From Pachyseris speciosa (lineage: Eukaryota > Cnidaria > Anthozoa > Scleractinia > Pachyseridae), in NCBI GenBank assembly GCA_016490735.1, contig JAEMWC010001109.1, positions 141,001 through 205,000 on the forward strand: a stretch of DNA of 64,000 nucleotides, read 5' to 3'. The notes beneath the pieces were generated by a model. That model saw only the letters and a list, made by a program, of their open reading frames with translations. It ran no database searches and was not told the origin of the DNA. Positions 47,801-59,800 of this stretch are shown here, piece by piece. Both the position numbers and the translations under genes were made by a program. Each line of letters opens with the position of its first letter. Positions within the stretch are counted from its first letter, which is position 1.

Positions 47801-47967
47801 CTTGCAATAGGCAACAATTCAAAATATACGTCTATGACTTTCTGCCGATAACCATTACGGCCCATCAGTTCATTCTACAAAAGAATCACTGCGGGGCAAG
47901 GACTATTGTTTACTGGTGTACATTTCATGCTCATTACATGAAGATATTTCCTTTAAACAGCCAGACA

Positions 47968-50900
47968 TCATGCATTCCCCTGTTGTCTTTTGTCTTTATC
48001 GTCAACATCTTCCTCTTCTTCAGGGTAAAATACTTTTTTCAAGCGTCCAAGAAAACCACCTTCATCTTCGCAAGCCGTCTTGGTACCTTGGAAAAATTGA
48101 AGAGCCAAAAAAGCAGAGTTAGTGACAGTGTTCATGTAATTGACTAACTCGCGCAAGGTGGGGCGAAGCCTAAAGGTGACTTGTATGCTCATTGCAAAAA
48201 ATTCTATGCCAAAGAAGAGCCCCTGGATGAAGGAACTACACTTTGTCACTCGTAAAACTGCGACTCTACAATTCTTCCTCGGTGCCAATTACAATCCACA
48301 GAAATTAATATTTCCCAGTTTGTGACAATGAATATATGAAAATCCATTAAATTACAAGCCTGAATTTTTTTCAGGCTTTATTTTCACTACTGCGTAAGTA
48401 GTGTTCGTAACTGCGATGTTCATTCACATATTCACTTCCCAGTTTGTTGACTGATGTAAGACAAATGAACACAGGAGAAGGCGTGGTTTGACATTGTTTC
48501 CTTCAATGAAAGCTGATCGTCACACTGACAATACTTTTTCGTCTTACCAAAGAGCCAGTCCCCACAATTATTTCATTGACCATACCCAAGACCTGTGTGC
48601 CTGAAAAACTTGGATTTTGATTGGTTTAGCAATGAGAAGACCAACAAAAAGAAGTCAAGAAGGTGCCAATTTAATGGGACGAAACTAAACGAAAACTAAT
48701 CATTACTAGTATGCAAGTGAAATAGTGCACAAGAAAAATAAGCGAGAAAGCGACTACACAACGCCTGGGAATTAGTTTACTGCTCTTGGAAACTGCGAGA
48801 AGAATTTGGCGACAAAAACAATCTTCTAGCTTGCTGCTCTTGCCGATAAAAATAAAGAGATATGGAACTTTAAAAAAGAATTCATAAACGTTCCAACAAA
48901 CAAAGCTCATCAAAACGTTTAAGCATGAATTCTACAAAGCAAGATAACCATTTTAATTCCAAATTTCTACTCTACGAGGCTGATGTTAACTAAGACCCTC
49001 GTCACACACGAAATCTCCCAAATTCGTGCACTGGGCATCTTCAGAGATTTTATCACTGGCATTCAGTTCAAAGAAATAAAATTGTAATAATAAGTATGTG
49101 GCAAGAACACTGGAGGTGATCATTATAAATCTCATAGTCGCAAGTTTTGCTTGGCGCGCTTTCGCTTCTTCATCCTCGTCATCCCATGTGCCATCCGATC
49201 TGAACCGCCCGAATGGACGTTTCTTCGCCACGACTTCTTCAAACTCGATCTTTTTCGAGGTGTTCTCACCGGTGGGTGTTTCGTAAGCCTGCCAGGCTTG
49301 GTTACTGGGGTCTGTGTGATGGATAAACACATTCAATACACCATTCTTTGCTAATGATCAGTTCCTGGTGAATTGTGGGTAGATCCAGTCCTTTGTGGGG
49401 GCAAACGGCCATTTTAGGACGTAATTTGAAATTTTAATTTTGACCGTTTGCCCCCACAAAGGACTGGATCTACCCACAATTCACCAGGAACTGATCATTA
49501 GCAAAATGGTGTATTTGCCACTTATTTTTAGGTTGTTTACTATTTAGAAAAAAACTCCGGAAAATTCGGTTGGGAATTTTCGTTCGGAAGTAACGGTACG
49601 TTTTGTTTACCATTTGCCTAAAATTTCCGGATTGTCACGTCGCGCTCGCTGATTGGATAGCTTACGCTCGGCCAAAAGCCAAGAGGACTGAAACCAGTGC
49701 GAAACAGAGAAATTTCTAAATGGTAAACGAATTTCCATCGGGAACGTCCCAACCGGGAAAACAGGACTACCTTTTCAGAACTCCCATTTGTCCCGGGAAT
49801 TTTCTAGTGGGACAAACCAAAAAAACGTTTACCATATACATTCCAACCGGAATTTCCGGGAATTTGTGGTAAATGGTAAACAACCTTTATCTCAGAACAG
49901 TTTGGGCGACACATTTCTGTTTCGAAACAATGTTTCAGCGTGACACTGCCGTGGAAATGAGTAAACTAAAGGGAAAATTTTCTGATAAGTGTTCAATAGT
50001 GGTAGAACGTTTAGCACCCCACGTCTGGCGATCTCGGAGAAACGCTTTTTGGACAGCAATATTTTGCTTCTGATCCGACATTCTGGTATATCTTCGATCC
50101 TTTAGCTGGACGTTCAGAATTCCAAACAAAAAAAAATGTTTGATGTGTTATACAACAATAACGAGCTTATGGGACAAGACCAAGAACAGAAAATTGTCTT
50201 TGTGACTGACAAGACAGTTAACGATACAAACGTTTCAATATTATACCTTACCTCCGGTCGAAGTTTATTTTTCGATCGCTTGCCACCGAAAGAAGACAAA
50301 GAACAAAATTTAGGATGAAGATTTGACCAAAACACAAAGTAATTCAGCTCAGGTCAGCCACACACGGACTCACGCAAATCTTCCCCTTCAGCTGTCCTCT
50401 TGTGTAAGTCTACTGATGTTGCCTAGAACATTCAGCCCCAGCTTTATAGCCTTTTATAGTAAGGCACTATGAGAACATCATTGGAATTGCCTGAATTGTT
50501 TTCTTCGTGTACCAGAATCTTCAGGATCCCACCACAGGAGAAACAAACCTACCTTTGCTGGACTTTTCAACTCCTTGAACCGTCCCATTCACATCATCTT
50601 CAAGCTCAGCATAGGCTAAAATTAATGTTTTCTGCTTCTCATTCAGGTACCTAAAGACAAAGGAAAAAAAAACAATCAAAAAACTCAACACTAAAAAATT
50701 CAACATACGTGATACATAGTAGCATTTGTGGTCTTACAAAGTGGATCTACATGTATAAAATCTGCCCAACTCCTCTGTTGCTGAATATCCACTTCTAGGA
50801 AAAAAAATAAGCACGGTACATTGTGTATTCCAGAAAGATGACTGGCTCTGCATCTCAACATTAACTACTCGCTGATACCAGCCAACAATAACATTGTGCA

Positions 50901-53900
50901 CACATTGCTTATGTCACTGTTATGGTCTTGTGTGTAGGCCTACAGTAATTTGGCCAAACAGAGTTAATTGAAGAGCATTTGTTTAAAACAACTTTAGTTT
51001 GCAGATCAAATCCAACAGACAAAACCTCGTACATGTACATGTATCTGAACAACTTACTTGGGAATGTGTATTTTAAAATTGACAAAATGGTCGCCTTTGC
51101 CCATGCCATTCAGTCTTGGGATGCCACGCCCCGTCAGGCGTAGTTTCTGATGGGACTGCGTTCCTGGAGGAATTTTGAGTTCGATCTCTCCATGCAAGCC
51201 AGGAGCACGGATTGTTCCCCCAAGAATTGCCTACAAATAAACCACATGACCAGTCATAACAGCAAACGCACACAGATACTTTGAAACTGTAAAATTGAAG
51301 GGTTCTGTATAAAAGGGGTGCACAAAAAGGGGCATAAAATGGAAAATTACTGTGAAAGAAATCTATGTGAGTGTGGTCAAGGACCTGATTTACATGAACC
51401 AGTGATTCATGCACTGATATCAAACACTCTTCTGAGTGTTTGATCAGATATCCAAACACTGATTAGAGGGTTGAAAAAAACCGAGGCACAGCCAAGGTTT
51501 TTTGACCACCTTCGAGGTATTTGTATATCTATCTGATCAAACACTCTTCTGAGTGTTTGACAGCCGCTCAAAGCATTACAGTGTGACCGGGAAAACCGTG
51601 AACACCTAAAATATGTCAGGAATGTTATTTCTCACCAGTCACGCACCACAAACCCACTCGCCAAACCACAGAGTGTTTCCTGTTGTTCGGCAAAACATGT
51701 TTCTAAACCGAACTTCAGAATGATTGTGAAAAAGCCAGTTGCGCGAATAAGGAAAACTTCAAACAAAGCCCAGTAAAAACAATTGATTTTTATAGATCTT
51801 ATTATGTAAAGTGCTATTGATCTTTTTATTGTAAATAGCGCTATATAAGCAATAATTTATTATTTATTATTTATTAAGAAATATAGTTTTGTACCTGGCG
51901 ACATTGAAAATTTTGTTTTGATTTTGATCAAACCAGACTTGTAACGGATGTTCTGTTTGCGGTTTTGGTGCGTGAAACCCTCGAACGTGATTGGTTAGAA
52001 GACAATAAACATTCCTGACATATTTTAGGTGTTCACGGTTTTCCCGGTTACACTGTAATAATGCTTGGAGAAATTCAAACCAAAAGTTCCCCAGTTTTAT
52101 GATAATTAGGATCACATATCCACACCTCCTTCAAGATAGTGATTTCTTTGTTTTCGTCATGAATTTGAGACGTTTATATTTAAACTTGTTGTCAGTACTT
52201 CCCAAAAGAGCAGAAACAATGTGTTTTACCTGAGTAAAGCTAATAGTGACTGTGGAGGTGACATTGACGCCATCTCTTTCAAATATTTTACTCTCACTGA
52301 CCTGAAACAACAAACAGAACTCCAAATTAAAATTCCTGAGAAATACATGCATCAAACGGAAAACACTACATGGTGAACAACAAATTATTACTGTATCAGA
52401 ACTGAATAAAATTTGAACAAACCCTAAATGTTACAAATAGTTCCCCAGCCTCCACCGGTACTCTTACTGTCTGGCCATCTTCAACTCCTGCAGTTCAACA
52501 ACAACAACAAAAACATTTGAGAATTAAAAAAAAAAAGTGTGAATGATTTATATGAAATGAATCATATATGTGGCTTCATAGCTCAGTTGGTTAGAGCATT
52601 GCACCAGTATCACGAGGTCACGGGTTCAAACCACGTTGAAGTCCTGAATTTTTTTCAGGCTTCTTTTCACATTATTGCATACTGTAAATTGTGTTCAAAA
52701 CTGCGAGGAACATTCTTCATTTGGAAAAAAAATAATAATAAAAAACCACCTAAATGACCAAGGAAAACAGTCCCAAATTCTATGACTGGGGTCAATTTTT
52801 TTATCTAACCATCCCAAAAGACACAGGAAGTGTCTCAGAGGTAGTGCATGAAAGAAGTTAAACAACAATGGTGCTTTTTGCATTTTTCAGCAAATATGCC
52901 AAGGCTTTATTATGCCCTGCCTCTCTGTTATCTGCCCCCTGTCATACAACCCTTGCTGTCATTGAAAGAAGGATTATGAAACAAGCCCCTATCACTGACA
53001 ATTTGCCCTTCTCCCCCCTCCCCACAGCTCCCTGCAAATCAAGTTGAAGCGAATAAAGACAAGAAAGATAAGAACAATCAACTGGTAGATTACTCAAGGG
53101 TGAGGGGAACTCTGAACTGACCAAACACTTCCTTGGTCAGGTGATGTAGTTACAGTGAGTTGATTCTTTCCTACACACACACACTTACCTGCTGGAACAG
53201 GGATAGTAATTGTTTTGGTTTCTGCCACTTTTCCTTTTCCACGACACTTTTTGCATGGAGTATTAATGATATGACCTTGTCCACCACAACGCCGACATGT
53301 TGACCTCATGCGGAAGAACCCGGTGTTGACTGTCTCCTACAGTTATGGATGTATGTAAAAGCAAGATAGAATTACAGGGCTGTCACTACAGTAATTTTTG
53401 AGATAGACAAGAATATGCAAAAAGTAGCCAGGGATTCCAGTTCTTGTGCTACAGTGTATACACCAGGGGTTTCAATAAAATTTGAAGTAGGCAGTGAGTT
53501 GGAGTAGAGTAGGTGATGGTATTATTACAGAAAATATAAAGAATCATTCTTTAATTGTTCAATTTAGGGAAAAAGAAGCCGACGTCTCTGATTGAAGTAG
53601 CCAATGCTTTTCGTCGGACGTCAGTGCCTATTGAAACCACTGATACACTGTAGTCAATATGCTGTTTTTAATGCAAGCAGCCACAGCTCAAAGTCAAAAT
53701 GTCTAGGGAAATCCCCAGCCCCCAGCCTGTAATAACAGCTCTCCATTTATGTACACACAAGTCATAGCTGCCCACAAAGTCAGGAGGCTACACTTGTCAG
53801 CGATGTGCAGCTGTATCATTAACTTATCTGTTTCATCTGGGGCCGGTTCCTGAAAGGTGTACATAATAACTCTATTCCAGGGATAAATCTGCCTTATTCC

Positions 53901-56762
53901 AACAGGTATTCCTGGAATAAGGCAGATTTATCCCTGGAATACAGTTATTACACCTTTCAGGAACCAGCCCCAGGTCTATAAAACTGAAACTTGTAATTGG
54001 AAACAATCAAGATTACTTACATGTACATATTACATACAGAAAATATACAGTGATAAAAACAAACAGATTTTCTAAATTGATCTCACCTTTGGGTGTAAAT
54101 TGGGTGTCAAAAGATAACAAAAACTTGCCCTAATCATGTTAGGCCATGAAATTGAGGCAATTAAATGCAATGCGTAAACTGCCAGGCCTTGACAGCAATT
54201 AAGTTAAAAGTCAAAACTGAAAAAATTGCAGGATTGCAAAAGAAATCAGCCCTTTTATATTAACAATGAAATGAAGAACTTTTGCATGGTTAATAATAAT
54301 CATGATATTTACTCAGGAAGCTCCAAGTGCTCACCTGTGTCAAAATTGGAGATCGAATTCTCCACTTTCACATCTCCCATAATACACTTTGTTTGCCCCC
54401 CAAAATTTTGCATAAGCATTGCAGTTTTTGATTTCTCTCGGAACGATTGTTAGTCCCAAGAGAAATAAAAAATAATGGTTATACAAAATTTTGGGGGGCA
54501 AACACAGTGTATTATGGGAGATGTGAAAGTGGCAAATTGGAATTTGGAAATGTTGATTTTTGAGGAGAGGGGAAAACCGCAGTACCTGGAGAAAAACCTC
54601 TCGGAACTGAGTAGAGAACCAACAACAAACTCAACCCACATATGATGCCGAGTCCAGGAATCGAACCCGGACCTCCCTGCTCCCATCACTTTGCTCAAAA
54701 GGCTGAATTTTCAAATTTCCCTCAGGAGAGCTTTGATTAAAATCCAAACTTAACACAGTGGCTTACCTCTCCAGTCCCATTACATGTAGAACATTTGGAT
54801 TGAGTTGTTCCTGGCTCTGCTCGTCGGCCATTACACCGGTCACAAATCATTTGTGTCCTTGCTGTTATGTCCTTATTACATCCCTTGGCTGCTTCCATGA
54901 AAGACAAGTTTAAGACATGCTGAAAAATACAAACAGAAAGCATACATCTTTGTTAGTATGTATGACTTTGTTGTATTGGTAATGGTAATGGATTTATATA
55001 CTGCACATATCACATAATACTGCAACATGCCACTGTCAACATGTTCAACATGCCACTGTCTTAGTCATATTATTTAGTGACGGTTGTTTTAACATTCAAT
55101 GTATCAAAAATCATCCAGTGCAAGGATAGTACTAAGTATAAATCCCTTACTCCTCCTCAGGACCATATGCCTTCTGAAGAGGTTTCCATGAACAAAAGAG
55201 GGTCTGGCAACAGGCCACCAGCTCATCACCCAGCCTCCATCCAACCCTGAGGCATGTGATAAGACAGACTTAATTACTAAGTATAAACCCCTCACTCCTC
55301 CTCAGGAACATATGACTTCTGAAGAGGTTTCCATGAACAAAAGAGGGTATGGCAACAGGCCACCACCTCATCACCAGTCTCCACCCAGCCCTGAGGCATG
55401 TGATAAGACAGACCACAGCAACAGGAACTGTGTTCCCTGCTCCTTTCATAAGCACATGTACACTGTATGTGTCTTCTTTTTGTATCCCCTTCCAGTTTTA
55501 TGTGTTGAGGTGAAGAAGACAAGGCTAATGGCTTAATGACACTGTAAATAATGTGATCACGTAAATTGAAGCAGATATTGAGCACACAGTCAGTATGATG
55601 TAAGACCCCAGTTTGTGGTCTGTTCTGGGATTTTAACCCACAACATTCCTCTCAGCAGTCCGGTGCTCTATCAACTCAGCTAACCCAGAGGCAGTTGCAA
55701 GGATATTATTCAACTACATTTACATTGATTCACATGCTACATAATTTTGTTAACAGTTGCCTTGATCTGAAATAATTAACTTAAGAACGGCCAAAAAAAA
55801 AAATGCTATTTACAAAATGTCCGTCTACCTGTTGTACTTCAGTAAAATTGTCAAAGCCTCTGCTGCTAGTTGCAAACCCAAATGGACTGTCCCGTTCTCT
55901 AAAGAAAGTATTTAAGATTTCCTCTGGATCAATGCCTGGGCCAAATGGGCTGCCAGCACCAAACGGATTACCACCTAAGGATCAAATAAAACATGACACA
56001 ACATTTTGAGGTTGATTTAGGTGCTAGGATTTTCGCTCCAAATACCTCATGTAACTTCCATAGTGTACTGTATGTGTTACAGGTTAAGTCTGATCTCAGG
56101 TTATTTTTTATTTAACCTACATTAATTTTATTTTGACTTTGGTTAAATAAAAAATAACTCGAGATCAAATTTAACCAGTAACATATGCAAGCAAAACACT
56201 GAACTCTTACCATTCAACATTGCCTAGGCACAATTTTAATTGGGGTTTTAATGCATCTTTCAAAATCCTTTGACTTTTTATGTGTTGTGCACTTCAAGTT
56301 GTAGGTTTAATTAACGTTAAATAACATTACATGTGTTGGAATTGGCAATTTGTAATATGAGTTGAAGAAGCCTTTAGAGCATAATCAGTCAGGCCCTACC
56401 TGGCACTTGTATACTAAGATAGAGACCTGGCACTAGTCAGACCATGTTTACTGTATTTAGTCTTGTTTTGTTCCTCTATCATAGATTGAGAGTCCATCCA
56501 TTTCGCAAGTACATCGGTTTAATCAGTCTGACTCTGATCAATTTGTATTCATGTACATGGAATGCGGATCAGTCACGTTTATAAATGTGTTGTTGAAATC
56601 TTACTTAAAGATCATCATCATTACAGATCATCATCATCATCATCATCATCAAACGTGATACAGTAAACATGGTCTGACTGGTGCCAGGTCTCTATCTTAG
56701 TATACAAGTTGCCAGGTAGGGCCTGACTGATTATGCTCTAGCCTAGGCTTAGTCTTTAGCAC

Positions 56763-56843
<81 letters not shown>

Positions 56844-59800
56844 GATTTATTAGTAGTACTTCCACAAGGTGGCTCTTCGCCTACTAATTACAAATCTCAA
56901 ATCAAATCAAATTAAATCAAATGTTGGTTTTTGGGGAGAGGGGAAAACCGGAGTACCCGGAGAAAAACCTCTCAGAGCAGAGTAGAGAACCAACAAACTC
57001 AGCCTACATATGACACCGAGTGCGGGAATCGAACCCGGGACACATTGGTGCAGGGGTTTCATTAGAAGCCGGCAACCGGCGAAAATCGCCGCCTACTTTG
57101 TCAGAATGTACCTCTTTCCGCCACCTACTTTGTCCATATTCTCACTCAAATTATTAAAAAACTTAATCAGGTCGCCGCCCACTTTAGTTAGCTTAGACGG
57201 CTATTTAAAAAATTATTGAAACCCCTGTTGGTGGAAGGCGAGCGCTCTCACCACTGCGCCAACCCTGCTCCCCCTTATTTATCCTCAACTTCTTATCAGC
57301 TTGTCACATATAACAAACTTGTACCATCTAAATCACCCTCTTGAGTGCAAATATGTAATAAAATAACCACAAATGGAAGCCTCTAAAATACAGACAAAGT
57401 CAAGTTACCTGCGGCCCCACTGAAATTTGATTGTCCAAAATTGTCATAAGCTCTTCTTTTATCATCATCACTAAGAGTCTAAATACAACACATTACAGAA
57501 AATAGATTAGTTGCACATATTAAATAAACAGATCATGGCAATAAAACAGACTAACCAAGGGTATAAGTATTAGCACTCAGTTGCACTTAGTACTCAGTTA
57601 TGTTTTGAAAGGGAACACATTACCCCTGCTTTTTTTTGAACATTTCCAGCCACACACTGTTTCCTTAACTGTATACATGTACAGAATCTCGCTGGAGCAT
57701 AACAACACAAAACAAGACTCGTTAAGGCCAATTTACGCATATGCACATGTTACAACTTTGACTGATTTGTGCAACATATGCAGCATGTCCTACTGTCTAA
57801 TGTCATGAACAACAACAGCAACTTACAAACAACTGTTACCATCGAAAACTGAATGTGCCCACAGATATAACTGTTACACAATCCTGTAATTGGCACGTGT
57901 GCCACACTAACACGCAATGAACACATAAGCACTTGCACTTTTATCGCACCTAACATAGTCCCGCACCTATGCCCCTGGCATGTACTTAAGGACAACTTAC
58001 ACATTAAATTCAGTTTTGGACATGCAATGGAGCAGTTAACATAACAAATCTCTAAAACCTATTTAACCTCTTACAGTGCAAATTAATCTTTACCTGTCAT
58101 GTGTGACATTTATACAGCTGTAGTTCACATGGTTTGTTTGGCAAACATCAGCATATTGCATGATTATGTTGTGGATTAAATTTCCAGGATACCAGTTTGA
58201 CTTTTGTGTCCCTGCTAGCAGAGGCCTCTTTTCCTTGCATTCAGCGTGCAGGAGAAAAGAAACCTCTACCATGGCTCGAAACACTCTGTGTTGAGCATGC
58301 ACTGTGGTTTCTTAGTGACCGAAGCATCACATGATGCTTTTAGCACACGATCAAATGATACATTTCAAACAACAATTGAAACCTCTGTCCACAACCGTGG
58401 ACTCATAGCAGAGGTCCCTTTTCTCCCGCACGCTGTATACAAGAAAAAGAAGCCTCTGCTAGCTATAGTAGGGAAGACTTTTGTTTTCCTTTGTTCCAGT
58501 TTCTGGTAGTGAATCAGACACGAGGGAAAAGGAAAACTAAATTGGTTTGGAAAGATTTAATTTAAACCAAAGAAAAATTTAAACCACAGCATAAATTGTT
58601 ATGGCTCAATTGATATTTAGTCATTTTTTTTCCCTTTGGTTTTGGGAATGGTAATGTAGGATAATTAACAAACAAAGGGAAAAAAAAATTTAAACCAAGG
58701 ATATTATTGAACAATAACAGACACTGCCCCTTACAACGAAGTTGTGCAGTCTAAACTGGCCCTAAGGAAAGAAGATCACAGTGAAGACGGAGCACTTTTC
58801 AGTGAGGCAGTTTGATGCAGAAACAATTGACGTACCTCATACGCCTCACTTATTTCCTGGAACTTTTCAGCTGCACCAGCAGTTTTGTTTGTGTCTGGAT
58901 GGTATTGTTTGGCTAACTGAATAAGAAGAAAATGAAATTATAGTGCTTATGCTTCAATGAGTGCTGCAGTAATACATGTTTCTGTATTAATTAGCAGGAC
59001 AAGAGTCCTTCTAACTCTGCATCTATTCTTTTTACCAGGTATCACACAAGTTACATGTATCATTTTATCAAAATGGCCAATCTTTGATTTTGGATGGTCC
59101 TCGCTATATAGGCAATATATTTAAACCCGGTATTACTCCTTACAACCTTAGAAATAGTGGGGTAAACATGGAACAAAGCCCTTATGATAGCAAGTTCCTC
59201 CATGGTTCGTTTTCCTTTATTATATCCCGTATATTGAACTGACTACCAGCATCCGTAAAGAAGGCACAGAATGTTGCATTCTTTCGTAGCCTTTTAAAGA
59301 AACAAAATTTTATTTGATGTCAATGCAATAACTGCATGTGATATTTCTTCTCAATTAATTAATTATGTACATTTTTTCAGTTTTAGTATTTTAAACATAG
59401 TTTAGGGATTTTTCTATTTGTATTTTTTAAGCCTTCCTTTTTTATTTTATTTTATCTATACATCAATATGCGGCAATCTATTTTAGATTTTTAGCCTTCT
59501 TAATTCATAGTTTTTTAATTGTCAATCACTTTTAACATGAGCCTCTGGCTCGGGAGACTGGGTAACCACTCCCGGTGTATTTGACATTAAATAAATTATC
59601 TTATCTTATCTTATCTTCTAATTAAACAAGACACACAATCTACTGGAGTTTTATTAAAAGGCAGTCTCAAAACACATGACCATTTTCAGCTGCAGATAAA
59701 GCTACTCAGTCCCCAGGGGGTTGGACTGTATAAGAGTTTCATAGGGGGGGGGGGGGTGCAGAAGGGATGAGGGCCTGGAGAGTGTACAAATCATAGAATT

